A DNA stretch of 64,000 nucleotides from Flavobacterium sp. HSC-32F16. GTDB lineage: Bacteria > Bacteroidota > Bacteroidia > Flavobacteriales > Flavobacteriaceae. Numbering within the stretch: position 1 is the first letter of the stretch; the number at the start of each line of letters is the position of its first letter. The notes beneath the pieces were generated by a model. That model worked only from the letters and a program-made list of their open reading frames with translations. It was not told where the DNA came from and did no database searches. A program made the position numbers and the translations under genes. Positions 34,770 to 44,146 of this stretch are shown here, one piece after another. The stretch spans positions 186,001 to 250,000 of the forward strand of contig NZ_JALKAC010000001.1 of the NCBI RefSeq assembly GCF_024171645.1, read 5' to 3'.

Positions 34770-35308
34770 TATTCTTCGTACATTTTAAGCAGGTTCGTAA
34801 CGGTATTAAGGTTTCGCATCGTTCCTATTACATTTAATTTTTTCTCGATATATTTAAGTTCTAATCTTGTTTTTCCGGCGCCAACAGCATATTTAATAAA
34901 AATTCTGTTTTCGTCAATGCTTGCTTCATCGGGTTTAAACTGACTAATTTTTAAATCATGGATGTGTTCTTTTTTTAAAGCAATTGAAACAAAAACGATA
35001 TATAATTTTTTAATATCAATGTCTTTTTCTTTCAAATAAGGATTATTGGCAAAAGACAATTCTAAATCTTTTTTTGAAAGCACTATTATAGGAACTTCAT
35101 GTCCAAAAACTTTAAAGATTTCCTGTTTAATCATGAAACCAATTTTTGAAGCTTCTTCTTCGCTGTCAACAAAAACATTTCCGGATTGCAAATAAGTTCG
35201 AACGTTTTGGAAACCAATATTTTCAAGCATGGTTTTTAAAGCTTCCATTTTCATCATATTATGACCGGAAACGTTTATGCCGCGCAAAAGTGCCAAATGT
35301 GTTGTCAT
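34769..35308 (-). CDS. DUF1697 family protein
   Basis: The 179-residue protein starts HLALLRGINVSGHNMMKMEA, the hallmark of DUF1697. NVRTYLQSGNVFVDS, and GKTRLELKYIEKKLNVIGTM, with the closing NLNTVTNLLKMYEE, are also characteristic. The family has two ferredoxin-like halves and no known reaction. It is the first gene of a two-gene unit. Confidence 0.9.
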   Translation of the reverse strand: MTTHLALLRGINVSGHNMMKMEALKTMLENIGFQNVRTYLQSGNVFVDSEEEASKIGFMIKQEIFKVFGHEVPIIVLSKKDLELSFANNPYLKEKDIDIKKLYIVFVSIALKKEHIHDLKISQFKPDEASIDENRIFIKYAVGAGKTRLELKYIEKKLNVIGTMRNLNTVTNLLKMYEE

Positions 35309-35325
35309 TTTTCTTTAATTTTATT

Positions 35326-35333
35326 CAAAGATA
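35326..35333 (-). promoter_or_regulatory. Promoter -7 element of the DUF1697 gene
   Basis: TATCTTTG on the minus strand lies 17 bases before the ATG. Confidence 0.5.
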
Positions 35334-35338
35334 AAAAA

Positions 35339-37123
35339 CTATTCGTCTTCGTCTTCTCCAATTTCAATATCAAACTTGGTTAAAAACTCATTTAAGCGTT
35401 TTTTATACTTTTCTTTGGCTTGATTTACAATTTCATCCGTTTCTTCGTTTGATTCTATCGGGTCAAGATTAAATTCTTTTTTAACCCAATCGTGAAACTC
35501 GGTTTTATTTTCGTTGTCTTCGTAATACTCATCATCTTTATAAAAGTAAGCCTTATCAAAATCAACTGAAATTTCGGTATCTAAAGTTAAGAGATGAATT
35601 AATTTACGGGTATTTTCTGCCACAACATGAATACCGCCTTCGTCACCAAAAACTACTATCGGACAATTATTTAAATATTTATCAATAAGCCAGTAAGCAT
35701 AAGAACTTCCTGAACCATTCGCACCTGCAAATTCAATAAAACTGTTGTAGAATTCTTCTTCTTCAGACCATGTTTTTATACCGGTTTTATCTTCCGTTAT
35801 GGTAAGACCAAAACATTCTGAATAGGTTTCTGATCCGTATTGCTGATCAAATTCATATAGTTTTACTAAATCTTCCGGTAAGGCATAATCACCAAATTGA
35901 ACTGCATATTCTTCTAATGAAAAACTATTTTCATATTCTTCATATTCCGTTTCATCGTCGTCTTCATCAAAATCTTCTTCATCATCCTCAGAAGGTTCTG
36001 CTATAAGCACTTCAAAAGCTTCTATTACAGAGCGTTTTACGCAATACATTTCTATTCCTTCAGCTGTTTCGTTATTAGCCCATTGGTATTTTGGATTTCT
36101 ATCATCATAAAGATATTCAAGAACAAGCGTAATTTCTTTATCATCATGACACCATAAAGCACGGGTTCTGATATTAAATCCATTTCCTATTTCTTCAGAA
36201 ATCTGGCTGTATTTCTTTCCTTCATATTCAAAAGGAACAAACAAGTAAGTTGTTCCTGAAATATTTCTAATAATATTTTCGTTCTCTTTTAATTCTTCTT
36301 TTTCAGATAAAACTTCAATCATATTTATAAACTGATTGCGAAAATCAGCATAGCTGTATTTTTCTTTTTTATCGTAATCCAAGATTGAGACTCCTTCTTT
36401 AAAAACTTCATAATAATTACTGGCTAAAGTTTCTGTTCCATTATCAGAAATTTCAATAAAAGAATCATCTACAATATCAGATAATTTGTGTGTTGATGGA
36501 AAGTAATTTTCAATAGTTATAATTGAACCATCTGCATCTGTAACATTACTGCAAATTAACACATCGGGCCTGTTTATACTAATTATCGACTGAACATCTG
36601 TAAAGCGTTCAAAATGCATCAGCATATCGTCGCTGTAGATTAACCATGCCGTAACATCGCCTTTTACAAAAAGTTCTCCGTGATTGTATTCACCAATAAT
36701 TGTATCACATTTTAAACCTCCGCCTAAATAATGCACGCTTCCAAACAAAGTAATATTTACAGATGTGGTTTCGCCTAATACAATTAATGCTGGTGAATTG
36801 TCTGTATCATAAGAACTTATCAGTTTGGCGGCGGTAAGATTTCCTTTAAAAATAAATCCTAGTATAAAAACATCAGGATGTTCTTCTGTACTAAAATCCA
36901 TTTCAAATGAATCCATTTCTACATTTTCTTCTGCTAATAAAAATATGGGATTTTCTTCATAATCAGGAAAGCGCCAGGTATCTTCAAAAACATCGTAGAT
37001 TTTTTCGTTATTAAAATTGGTAAGATTTCCAATAATATTGTGAGCTTCTTGTCGATTAATTACTTTAAACGTAACACCTGAAAACTCAATGGTTTCAAAA
37101 GGAACTTTTTCTTCTTTACTCAT
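35339..37123 (-). CDS. Large acidic two-part protein of unknown function
   Basis: The 594 residues are very acidic, with no signal peptide. The N-terminal part (about 60-200) is a run of short beta-strands (VFILGFIFKGNLTAAKLISS, IVLGETTSVNITLFGSVHYL), like a small beta-helix. A Glu/Asp-rich linker (about 385-410) follows. The C-terminal part (YALPEDLVKLYEFDQQYG, then SYAYWLIDKYLNNCPIVVFG) looks like a SUKH/SMI1-type fold as found in immunity proteins. No toxin gene is visible beside it. The assignment is tentative. Confidence 0.6.
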   Translation of the reverse strand: MSKEEKVPFETIEFSGVTFKVINRQEAHNIIGNLTNFNNEKIYDVFEDTWRFPDYEENPIFLLAEENVEMDSFEMDFSTEEHPDVFILGFIFKGNLTAAKLISSYDTDNSPALIVLGETTSVNITLFGSVHYLGGGLKCDTIIGEYNHGELFVKGDVTAWLIYSDDMLMHFERFTDVQSIISINRPDVLICSNVTDADGSIITIENYFPSTHKLSDIVDDSFIEISDNGTETLASNYYEVFKEGVSILDYDKKEKYSYADFRNQFINMIEVLSEKEELKENENIIRNISGTTYLFVPFEYEGKKYSQISEEIGNGFNIRTRALWCHDDKEITLVLEYLYDDRNPKYQWANNETAEGIEMYCVKRSVIEAFEVLIAEPSEDDEEDFDEDDDETEYEEYENSFSLEEYAVQFGDYALPEDLVKLYEFDQQYGSETYSECFGLTITEDKTGIKTWSEEEEFYNSFIEFAGANGSGSSYAYWLIDKYLNNCPIVVFGDEGGIHVVAENTRKLIHLLTLDTEISVDFDKAYFYKDDEYYEDNENKTEFHDWVKKEFNLDPIESNEETDEIVNQAKEKYKKRLNEFLTKFDIEIGEDEDE

Positions 37124-37147
37124 ATTAGGGGCTTATATCATTTTTAA

Positions 37148-37155
37148 CAAATGTA
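37148..37155 (-). promoter_or_regulatory. Promoter -7 element of the acidic-protein gene
   Basis: TACATTTG on the minus strand lies 24 bases before the ATG. Confidence 0.5.
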
Positions 37156-37200
37156 GAAATTATCTTCATTTATTAAAATAAAACCTACTTTAAATAAATA

Positions 37201-37232
37201 AAAAACTCTGCTGGAAAAACGGCAGAGTTTTT
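37201..37232 (-). terminator. Terminator of the small lipoprotein gene
   Basis: A perfect 11-bp stem AAAAACTCTGC (37201-37211) and GCAGAGTTTTT (37222-37232) with a 10-base loop lies 26 bases past the stop. Confidence 0.75.
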
Positions 37233-37258
37233 AATACTAAATCACTATGAACTTATTT

Positions 37259-37681
37259 TTATTTCTCTTTTTTAAAAGTATAACGGCGGTCACAAGCGCG
37301 GGCATCGTCATTTAAATAATTGGATTTTTCTAAAGTAAGACTTTCCTTTAAACCACCGCCAGAACAACTGGATATTATCATATTGTATTCGCTGTAAGTC
37401 AATATAAATTGAGTTATGTCATTATTTGTTACGATTTCAAAAGTTCCTGATAAGGTTGTAGTCTTGTTATCGTATACTCTGGTTTTTACAAAAGTATTGT
37501 CTTTATTAAATAGGTATGAAAACTGTTTTGAAGAAGGATCATCAGCAAATTTACTATCAACAAATTGCACCCATTTTCCGTAATATTCAGATGCAGAAAG
37601 CGGTTTTACCTCTTTTGAATCATCATTTGAACAAGAAATAAATAAAAGAAAAGATAAAATTAAGATTCCAATTTTTTTCAT
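37259..37681 (-). CDS. Small lipocalin-like lipoprotein
   Basis: The 140-residue lipoprotein has the signal peptide MKKIGILILSFLLFISC with the lipobox Cys at 17, then a DDSKE linker. The mature part has YYGKWVQFVDSKF and TLSGTFEIVTNND, like small lipocalin-type proteins, and cysteines that could pair. A longer frame upstream (from 37801) would add 40 residues before the signal peptide and is rejected. Confidence 0.75.
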   Translation of the reverse strand: MKKIGILILSFLLFISCSNDDSKEVKPLSASEYYGKWVQFVDSKFADDPSSKQFSYLFNKDNTFVKTRVYDNKTTTLSGTFEIVTNNDITQFILTYSEYNMIISSCSGGGLKESLTLEKSNYLNDDARACDRRYTFKKEK

Positions 37682-37881
37682 TATTAAAGTTTTAAGGTTC
37701 ACTATTATTAAGATTTTATCTCTTAAAAAAGGTTGCGTTCTATTTGACTGCCTTAACAATAACTTAATGTCAAAAAACAAAATTGAGTATGTTCTAAACA
37801 TTCGATTTTCAAATTTACTAATTAAAATCTATCTTCGCTTTTTAAAAGTGAAAAGAGCATAGAACAAAGAATATAGATTGT

Positions 37882-37935
37882 TTTTATTCAAAATCAGCAA
37901 TCTAAAATCTGTAGTCTAAAATCTAAAATTCAAAA
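37882..37935. repeat. TCTAAAAT-type repeats before recG
   Basis: CAATCTAAAATCTGTAGTC followed by TAAAATCTAAAATTCAAAATTC gives four near-copies of TCTAAAAT in a row, ending a few bases before the recG ATG. Confidence 0.6.
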
Positions 37936-37941
37936 TTCTTC

Positions 37942-40050
37942 ATGTCTAATAATCTCCTTGAAACTCCTATCGAATACTTAAAAGGTGTTGGCCCAAGCCG
38001 TGGTCAATTGCTTCGTAAGGAATTAGGGATTCATAAATATGGGGATTTAGTTAACTTTTACCCTAATCGTTACATTGACAGAACGAGGTATTACAAGATA
38101 AACGAACTTCAAAACACTGGAAGCGAAGTTCAGATTATTGGAAAAATCATCAATATCAAAACAGTTGAGTTTGCCAAAAATAAAAAACGTTTGGTAGCCA
38201 GTTTTGTTGATGAAACAGGACAAATTGAACTGAACTGGTTTCAGGGTCATAAATGGATTCGCGAAAGCTTAAAATTAAACGAACAGCTGGTTATTTTTGG
38301 AAAATGTTCTTTATACGGAAGTCAGTTTAGTATGGCGCATCCGGAAATTGAATTGTTGACAGAACACCAAAAAAGTCTCCGCTCGGCTATGCAGCCTGTT
38401 TATCCTTCTACAGAAACGCTCACCAACCGTGGGATTTCTAACAGGACAATAAACAAAATGATGGAGCAGTTATTTATTGAAACCCAAGCTTTGTTTTCAG
38501 AAACTTTTCCACCTTATTTAATTGAAGAACTAAAGCTGATTCCGAAAAGAACAGCGATATTCAATATCCATTTTCCTAAGAGTGCAGATGCTTTGGCGAA
38601 AGCCCAATTTAGACTGAAATTTGAAGAATTGTTTTTTATTCAATTGCAGTTAATCACTAAAAATTTAATCAGGAAACATAAAATTAAGGGTCATCCGTTT
38701 ACAAAAGTAGGCGAGCTTTTTAATGAATTTTACCAAAATCATCTTCCGTTTGATCTCACCAATGCTCAAAAAAGAGTTTTAAAAGAAATCCGTTCGGATA
38801 TGGGAAGCAACGCCCAAATGAACCGATTATTACAGGGAGATGTGGGTTCCGGTAAAACAATTGTAGGTTTTATGAGTATGCTTTTGGCAATCGATAACGG
38901 CTTTCAGGCTTGTTTAATGGCACCAACGGAGATTCTGGCCAATCAGCATTTTATTGGTTTATCTGAATTTGCCAATACTTTAAATATCAGCATAAAAATA
39001 TTAACCGGTTCCACTAAAACTTCTGAAAGAAAAATTATTCACGAAAATCTAGAAAACGGAAGCCTTCAAATTTTAATTGGAACTCATGCTTTGTTAGAAG
39101 ACAAAGTAAAATTCAATAATTTAGGTTTGGCTATTATTGACGAACAACATCGTTTTGGGGTAGAACAAAGATCTAAATTGTGGAAAAAAAATGAGATTCC
39201 GCCGCACGTTTTGGTTATGACGGCAACGCCAATTCCGAGAACTTTAGCAATGAGCTTGTACGGCGATTTGGATGTTTCTGTAATTGATGAATTACCGCCG
39301 GGTAGAAAACCAATTCAAACCGTTCATCGTTTTGATTCAAACCGCTTAAAAGTCTGGAAATTTCTGCGTGATGAAATTGCCAAAGGAAGACAAATTTATA
39401 TTGTATATCCTTTAATTCAGGAATCTGAAAAAATGGATTACAAGGATTTGATGGATGGTTACGAAAGTATTTCAAGAGATTTTCCGCTGCCTCAATATTC
39501 GATTTCAATTGTTCATGGAAAAATGAAACCTGCTGATAAAGATGCCGAAATGAAACGTTTCTCTGAAGGAAAAACCAATATAATGGTGGCAACAACGGTA
39601 ATTGAAGTTGGGGTGAATGTTCCTAATGCGAGTGTTATGATTATTGAAAGTGCGGAACGTTTTGGTCTCTCACAACTTCACCAGCTGCGCGGACGTGTAG
39701 GGCGTGGCGCTGAGCAAAGTTATTGCATTTTGATGACGGGGCACAAATTAAGTTCTGACAGTAAAACCCGAATGGAAACTATGGTTCAGACCAATGATGG
39801 TTTTGAAATTGCCGAAGTCGACCTGAAACTCCGCGGTCCGGGAGATTTAATGGGAACACAGCAAAGTGGAGTTTTAAATCTTCAAATAGCTGATATAATA
39901 AAAGACAGGGAAATTTTGTCTCTGGCAAGAAATTACGCCCTGAAAGTATTAAAAGAAGATCCTCCGTTACAAAAACCGGAACACGCTGTTTTAAAAATGG
40001 TATTTCTTGAATTGACGAAGAGAAAAAATATTTGGAATTATATATCTTAA
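37942..40050 (+). CDS. recG: ATP-dependent DNA helicase RecG
   Basis: RecG reverses stalled replication forks and processes branched DNA. The 702 residues have the wedge OB domain (about 60-150) and the helicase core: Walker A GDVGSGKTIVGF, DEQHR as motif II, TATPIPRT as motif III, then QLRGRVGRG and the TRG region. The length is normal. Confidence 0.97.
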   Translation: MSNNLLETPIEYLKGVGPSRGQLLRKELGIHKYGDLVNFYPNRYIDRTRYYKINELQNTGSEVQIIGKIINIKTVEFAKNKKRLVASFVDETGQIELNWFQGHKWIRESLKLNEQLVIFGKCSLYGSQFSMAHPEIELLTEHQKSLRSAMQPVYPSTETLTNRGISNRTINKMMEQLFIETQALFSETFPPYLIEELKLIPKRTAIFNIHFPKSADALAKAQFRLKFEELFFIQLQLITKNLIRKHKIKGHPFTKVGELFNEFYQNHLPFDLTNAQKRVLKEIRSDMGSNAQMNRLLQGDVGSGKTIVGFMSMLLAIDNGFQACLMAPTEILANQHFIGLSEFANTLNISIKILTGSTKTSERKIIHENLENGSLQILIGTHALLEDKVKFNNLGLAIIDEQHRFGVEQRSKLWKKNEIPPHVLVMTATPIPRTLAMSLYGDLDVSVIDELPPGRKPIQTVHRFDSNRLKVWKFLRDEIAKGRQIYIVYPLIQESEKMDYKDLMDGYESISRDFPLPQYSISIVHGKMKPADKDAEMKRFSEGKTNIMVATTVIEVGVNVPNASVMIIESAERFGLSQLHQLRGRVGRGAEQSYCILMTGHKLSSDSKTRMETMVQTNDGFEIAEVDLKLRGPGDLMGTQQSGVLNLQIADIIKDREILSLARNYALKVLKEDPPLQKPEHAVLKMVFLELTKRKNIWNYIS

Positions 40051-40057
40051 TCACTTA

Positions 40058-40185
40058 AGCTTTAGGTTTAAAGAATCAAAGAAGCAAAGAAACAAAGGTT
40101 CATAGTTGAACGAATGTGAACCTGAGCGAAGTGGAAGGCTGAAAAATCTTTGTCCCTTTAAACTTATGTACCTCTGCACTTAAAA
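40058..40185. repeat. AACAAAGG/CCTTTG-type repeat block after recG
   Basis: AAAGAATCAAAGAAGCAAAG, then AAACAAAGGTTCA on one side and CTTTGTCCCTTTAAAC with ACCTCTGCACTTAAAA on the other form an imperfect inverted arrangement around ACCTGAGCGAAGTGGAAGG. Like units occur at 58905-58930. Confidence 0.5.
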
Positions 40186-40304
40186 AAATACTTCACTGCA
40201 TCTAACTTTTATAAGTTTAAAATATTCAGGTGATTTAGATTTGTTGGGGGTCAAATTTTTTTATTGAATATTAAGCCGACGCAATGAAGCATAAATTTTG
40301 ATTC

Positions 40305-40910
40305 TTATTTCTTTGAAGGTGTTTTGTCAAAAAATCCGCTGAACAATCCCTTGCTCACTTTATTTTTATCGTCTTTTCCGGTCGCAATTAAATGATCTAC
40401 ATATTCCATATACGTTTTCTTGCGCTCTTCTAAAAAGCCAACCAGATATTCCTCAGAAGCAATTATACCACTCGCCTCTTCTATTTGTAAAAGCTTTTTA
40501 TACAACGGCTCTATAAATTTGGTGATAATAGGCTCAGGAACTGATTTTCGGGTTCCAAAATACCCCACAATATCACCATCTCCACTTGTATCGGCTATAA
40601 TTTTAAAATCGGTTACAACCCAATAATAACGGCCGGTTTTGGCCATATTTTTTATAATCACATGAATGTTCTCACTTGATTTAATACTGTCCCATAAGAA
40701 TTTAAAAATAACTTTTGGCATATCAGGATGCCTCACGATATTGTGAGGCTGCCCAATAAGTTCAAATTCATCATATCCGGAAACATCTATAAAATCTTCA
40801 TTGGCATACAAAATTGTTCCGTTTTTATCTGTTTTACTAAGTAATACTTTATTTTTATTCCAATCGACTTCTCGGTCAGAAGGAGTTGGACGGGTAAATC
40901 TGGTATCCAT
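40305..40910 (-). CDS. PAS-domain sensor protein (Aer-like)
   Basis: The 201-residue soluble protein has one PAS domain (about 20-130) with DKNGTILYANEDFIDVSGYD and the Aer-type NIVRHPDMPKVIFKFLW, as in aerotaxis receptors. A helical tail follows with no HAMP, MCP or kinase domain. A bound FAD, as in Aer, is possible. It lies beside a membrane protein with a degenerate kinase tail on the same strand, which suggests a shared sensing role. Confidence 0.85.
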   Translation of the reverse strand: MDTRFTRPTPSDREVDWNKNKVLLSKTDKNGTILYANEDFIDVSGYDEFELIGQPHNIVRHPDMPKVIFKFLWDSIKSSENIHVIIKNMAKTGRYYWVVTDFKIIADTSGDGDIVGYFGTRKSVPEPIITKFIEPLYKKLLQIEEASGIIASEEYLVGFLEERKKTYMEYVDHLIATGKDDKNKVSKGLFSGFFDKTPSKK

Positions 40911-40992
40911 AAATTTTCTATTAAAAATTAATAAAGAATAGTGTGCTGCGCGTAAAAATGTTTTTTTTTTGGAAGTTGGATTTTTACAGTTT

Positions 40993-41847
40993 CTAATTTC
41001 TGGTATTGGTTGATTTTACATGAATATCATTTACTAAATCGTCTATTTTTTTGGCACTTTCGCGCATCATATCCAGATAGGTCAAAAGTTTATCATTATC
41101 TGTATGACCTTTTGAAACATCAATTAATTTTAAAACCGAATTTACCGGAAGTTTTAAATCTAAAGTTGTTCTGTGAATAAAATCATTGTATTCTTTTGTA
41201 GCCGACATTGAACTGAATTTAGCCGAAGCCAGTTTCATGTTTTCTAATTCGTATTCGTCGGAAATTTTAGAAATGTGATTGTGACTGTGTTCTTTAAAAT
41301 AATACGCCCAATAGCCATTCATAAAAAACACAACTGCCGCCAAAACGGTATGAATAATAAGCGTTTCTAAATCAAAATTTACCTGAGAAAAATAAACCTG
41401 AAGTCCATTTGCATCATTATAAACGAAGTTTTGTAAATAAGCCAGACCAGCGTGATGAAGCACAACTAAAAACGTAAGCGGAATTTGTAATTTCCAGTTT
41501 TGATAAATAATCAAAATCGTGCTGGCAATGAAAACCGTAAAATGCATTTCAAACAAACCATGCATTTGGTAAATATACTGAGCCATGAAAATCGCCAGTA
41601 TAACAGACAAAACATACTGATAGAATTTGGAATTCTTCATGAAAAATTTTGCCGAATAATAGGCTAAGAGATTCAGAGTTCCTACTCCTACTCCAATTTC
41701 GAATGTATCATATTTAAAGGATAATCCAATTCCGAGAAGAAAATAAATTACTAGAACATAGTTAATAATGGTATCTGATTTTTGCGTCATTGTTGACATA
41801 AAACTGTGCAGATAATCTTGCTCATTTAAACTGGCTTTTGTTTTCAT
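40993..41847 (-). CDS. Membrane protein with degenerate HisKA-like tail
   Basis: The 284-residue protein has about six membrane helices (30-200). A cytoplasmic tail follows, TTLDLKLPVNSVLKLIDV, then LLTYLDMMRESAKKIDDLVN. The tail matches a histidine-kinase dimerisation helix pair, but Leu stands where the phosphorylated His should be, and no ATPase domain follows. It is thus at most a pseudo-kinase. Histidines in the membrane part (such as VLHHAGL) might bind a cofactor. Confidence 0.75.
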   Translation of the reverse strand: MKTKASLNEQDYLHSFMSTMTQKSDTIINYVLVIYFLLGIGLSFKYDTFEIGVGVGTLNLLAYYSAKFFMKNSKFYQYVLSVILAIFMAQYIYQMHGLFEMHFTVFIASTILIIYQNWKLQIPLTFLVVLHHAGLAYLQNFVYNDANGLQVYFSQVNFDLETLIIHTVLAAVVFFMNGYWAYYFKEHSHNHISKISDEYELENMKLASAKFSSMSATKEYNDFIHRTTLDLKLPVNSVLKLIDVSKGHTDNDKLLTYLDMMRESAKKIDDLVNDIHVKSTNTRN

Positions 41848-41875
41848 AGGTTAAAAATTAAGTTAGTGATAGATT

Positions 41876-42475
41876 TTATTTAGTACAATTTGGTAACGAA
41901 CATCCGTAAGCTCTAAGGGCCAAAGCATTAAATGAGGGTGAATTATTCTGCTTTAACAGCGAATCAATCGCCATTTGGGCATAATTACTTTCGGTATCAG
42001 TACAATATCTTGTTTTATTGTAATTACCACGGTAATATAAATTATGCGAAGGATCTAAAAGAACAGCCTGCGGAGTCGAAATTACGCCACACTTTTTAGC
42101 AATACCTTCATCAAAATAAACCGGAATTTGAGCCCCAAATTTCTTTTGGATTTCTTCAATAGAAAAAGTCTTTTGTTTATTTAAAACAACAATTTTAAAA
42201 TTGATTCTATCTCCGTACTTTTTAATCAAATCACTTACATGGGGCACGTTGAATCGTGAGCAGGGACAATCTGGATTAAAAAAATGAAAGAAAACAGGTT
42301 TATTGTCGAACGCACAGCATTGAGATAAATCTATTTTACTTCCCATATCTATAGCAAGATAGTTTTTAGGAACCGGAGTGGGCAGGCTATATTTGAATTC
42401 ATTCTGCCAAAAAAGATAGCTTATTGAAGCAAGTAATAATGTAAACCATAAACTCAGGAGTATTTTTTTCTTCAT
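41876..42475 (-). CDS. Membrane-anchored thioredoxin-like protein
   Basis: The 199-residue protein has an N-terminal membrane anchor (KKILLSLWFTLLLASISYLF). A thioredoxin fold follows, with FFHFFNPDCPCSRFN (CPC active-site variant, with DCPCS), a cis-Pro region VISTPQAVLLD and a C-terminal SLPNC. It probably works in the periplasm as a redoxin. The ATG at 42475 is used. An upstream in-frame TTG would put extra residues before the anchor. Confidence 0.78.
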   Translation of the reverse strand: MKKKILLSLWFTLLLASISYLFWQNEFKYSLPTPVPKNYLAIDMGSKIDLSQCCAFDNKPVFFHFFNPDCPCSRFNVPHVSDLIKKYGDRINFKIVVLNKQKTFSIEEIQKKFGAQIPVYFDEGIAKKCGVISTPQAVLLDPSHNLYYRGNYNKTRYCTDTESNYAQMAIDSLLKQNNSPSFNALALRAYGCSLPNCTK

Positions 42476-43048
42476 ATAATATTTTTTAGTACTTAAGAAC
42501 AAAAATTATAAACACTTGTTAATATAATTATCAAATAAATTCTTATAAAAAGCCAAAAAACTGCACCAAGCTTATTATTTTAACAATAAATTTAAGAGTA
42601 TTCTTTAACAAACACTGATAAATCTATTATTTTGTTTAACATATCAATAATACAAATTAAATCGACAAACTGCAAAATAAATCCGACAAATACTAAAAAA
42701 AAATCACTAGTACCTTTTATAACGAATGGTTTTTATGATATTAAATAGAGAAAAAACGAAAAAAAATCAAGTCAAAAAAAATAGTATCTATTTGATTTAA
42801 AATAAAATACATCTAAATCCAGGAAAAAGTTATAGATTAGTTTAAAAAAACAAATCCCTCTTTAAACCTTTTGTTAAAACCGCTGTCTAATAGCAAACTT
42901 TTTACGACTATGCACTGTTTAAATATGATTTGAAATTATTGTGATGCAAATGTTAAATAAAAGCTAACGTCTTTCGGTTTCAACACAAAAAGTTAAATTT
43001 GCTGGTTGCTAAAAACATACACCAAAACACACATTCACCTAAAATTTT
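42476..43048. other. Long intergenic gap before the RND operon
   Basis: About 570 bases with no coding signal in either strand. It is very AT-rich. A TAAATTTG element at 42994-43001 probably starts the efflux operon. No clear palindrome for a repressor was identified. Confidence 0.55.
42994..43001 (+). promoter_or_regulatory. Candidate promoter of the RND efflux operon
   Basis: TAAATTTG matches TAnnTTTG, 47 bases before the ATG of the adaptor gene. No -33 TTG stands at the usual distance. Confidence 0.45.
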
Positions 43049-44107
43049 ATGAAATTAAAACATCTAATCTACGCCCTGATAATTATCGTTTTAGGAGGGT
43101 TTATCACCTATAGAATACTATCCAATAAAGGCAAGAACGACGAGTCTAAAAAGTTTGGCGATAAAAATGCCCCTACAACAGTAAGCGGAATTGTTATAAA
43201 AACGTCAACGTTTGATAATAACTTGTCGTTATCAGGTTCTATTGAAGCCAATGAACAAATTGAAATTCATAGTGAAGTTTCGGGAATTGTAGAAGGCATT
43301 TTTTTTAATGAAGGAACTTTTGTGAATAAAGGCCAGGTACTGTTTAAAGTAAATGACATAGAGCTTAAAGCACAATTAAGACAAGCTATAACAAAAGAAG
43401 GTTTAGCAGCAGAAAACGAAAGAAGAGCAAAATTACTGCTTCAAAAAGAGGCTATCAGTCAGGAAGAATCAGACATTGCAAGAGCAGATCACGCATCGGC
43501 ACAAGCCCAGACACAATTAATAAGAGCCCAAATATTTAAAACTTCTGTAAGAGCTCCTTTTTCAGGAAAAATAGGATTGCGCTCTATTTCACCAGGAACT
43601 TATATTACCCCAACCGTTTTAGTAGCTAAATTGGTGAATACAAATAAATTGAAAATCACATTCTCTATTCCAGAGAAATATGCCTCTGAGGTACAATCTG
43701 GGTCAAAAATCGATTTTACGGTTTCGGGTTCAAATAAAACCTATTCAGCAAAAATATACGCTATTGAACCAGAAGTTGCCGTTGCAACACGCACATTACA
43801 AATTCGTGCCATTACCGAAAATACAGACGGTAAACTTTTTCCGGGAACTTTTGCCGATATCAAATTACCTTTAAATATTATTAAAGACGCTATAGTTGTT
43901 CCTTCACAAGCTATTATTCCAATACAAGACGGTAAGAAAGTTTTTATTGCAGATATGGGAAAAGCTAAAGAAGTTATGGTTGATGCTACAACAAGAACTG
44001 ATTCTTCAATTCTGATTTTAGCAGGATTAAAAGCCGGAGATACTTTAATTACAAGCGGTGTCATGTCATTAAAAAACGAAGCACCAATTAAAGTTAAAGT
44101 AAAATAG
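43049..44107 (+). CDS. RND efflux periplasmic adaptor (MFP)
   Basis: The 352-residue membrane-fusion protein has an N-terminal anchor (LIYALIIIVLGGFITYRIL). The lipoyl half-motif IEIHSEVSGIVEGIFFNEG and its partner IFKTSVRAPFSGKIGLRSIS enclose a helical hairpin, followed by a beta-barrel domain. It bridges the inner-membrane pump and the TolC channel. It starts the operon adaptor, pump, channel. Confidence 0.93.
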   Translation: MKLKHLIYALIIIVLGGFITYRILSNKGKNDESKKFGDKNAPTTVSGIVIKTSTFDNNLSLSGSIEANEQIEIHSEVSGIVEGIFFNEGTFVNKGQVLFKVNDIELKAQLRQAITKEGLAAENERRAKLLLQKEAISQEESDIARADHASAQAQTQLIRAQIFKTSVRAPFSGKIGLRSISPGTYITPTVLVAKLVNTNKLKITFSIPEKYASEVQSGSKIDFTVSGSNKTYSAKIYAIEPEVAVATRTLQIRAITENTDGKLFPGTFADIKLPLNIIKDAIVVPSQAIIPIQDGKKVFIADMGKAKEVMVDATTRTDSSILILAGLKAGDTLITSGVMSLKNEAPIKVKVK

Positions 44108-44146
44108 TCATAAGACTTGAATATAGATTAAAGACAGCGGTAAGAT

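Noticed and set aside
37682..37801. 40-residue upstream extension of the small lipoprotein
   Set aside because: It would place residues before an intact signal peptide and lipobox.
39215..39595. 126-codon minus frame within recG
   Set aside because: It is antisense to helicase motifs in the plus frame, with no start context or family.
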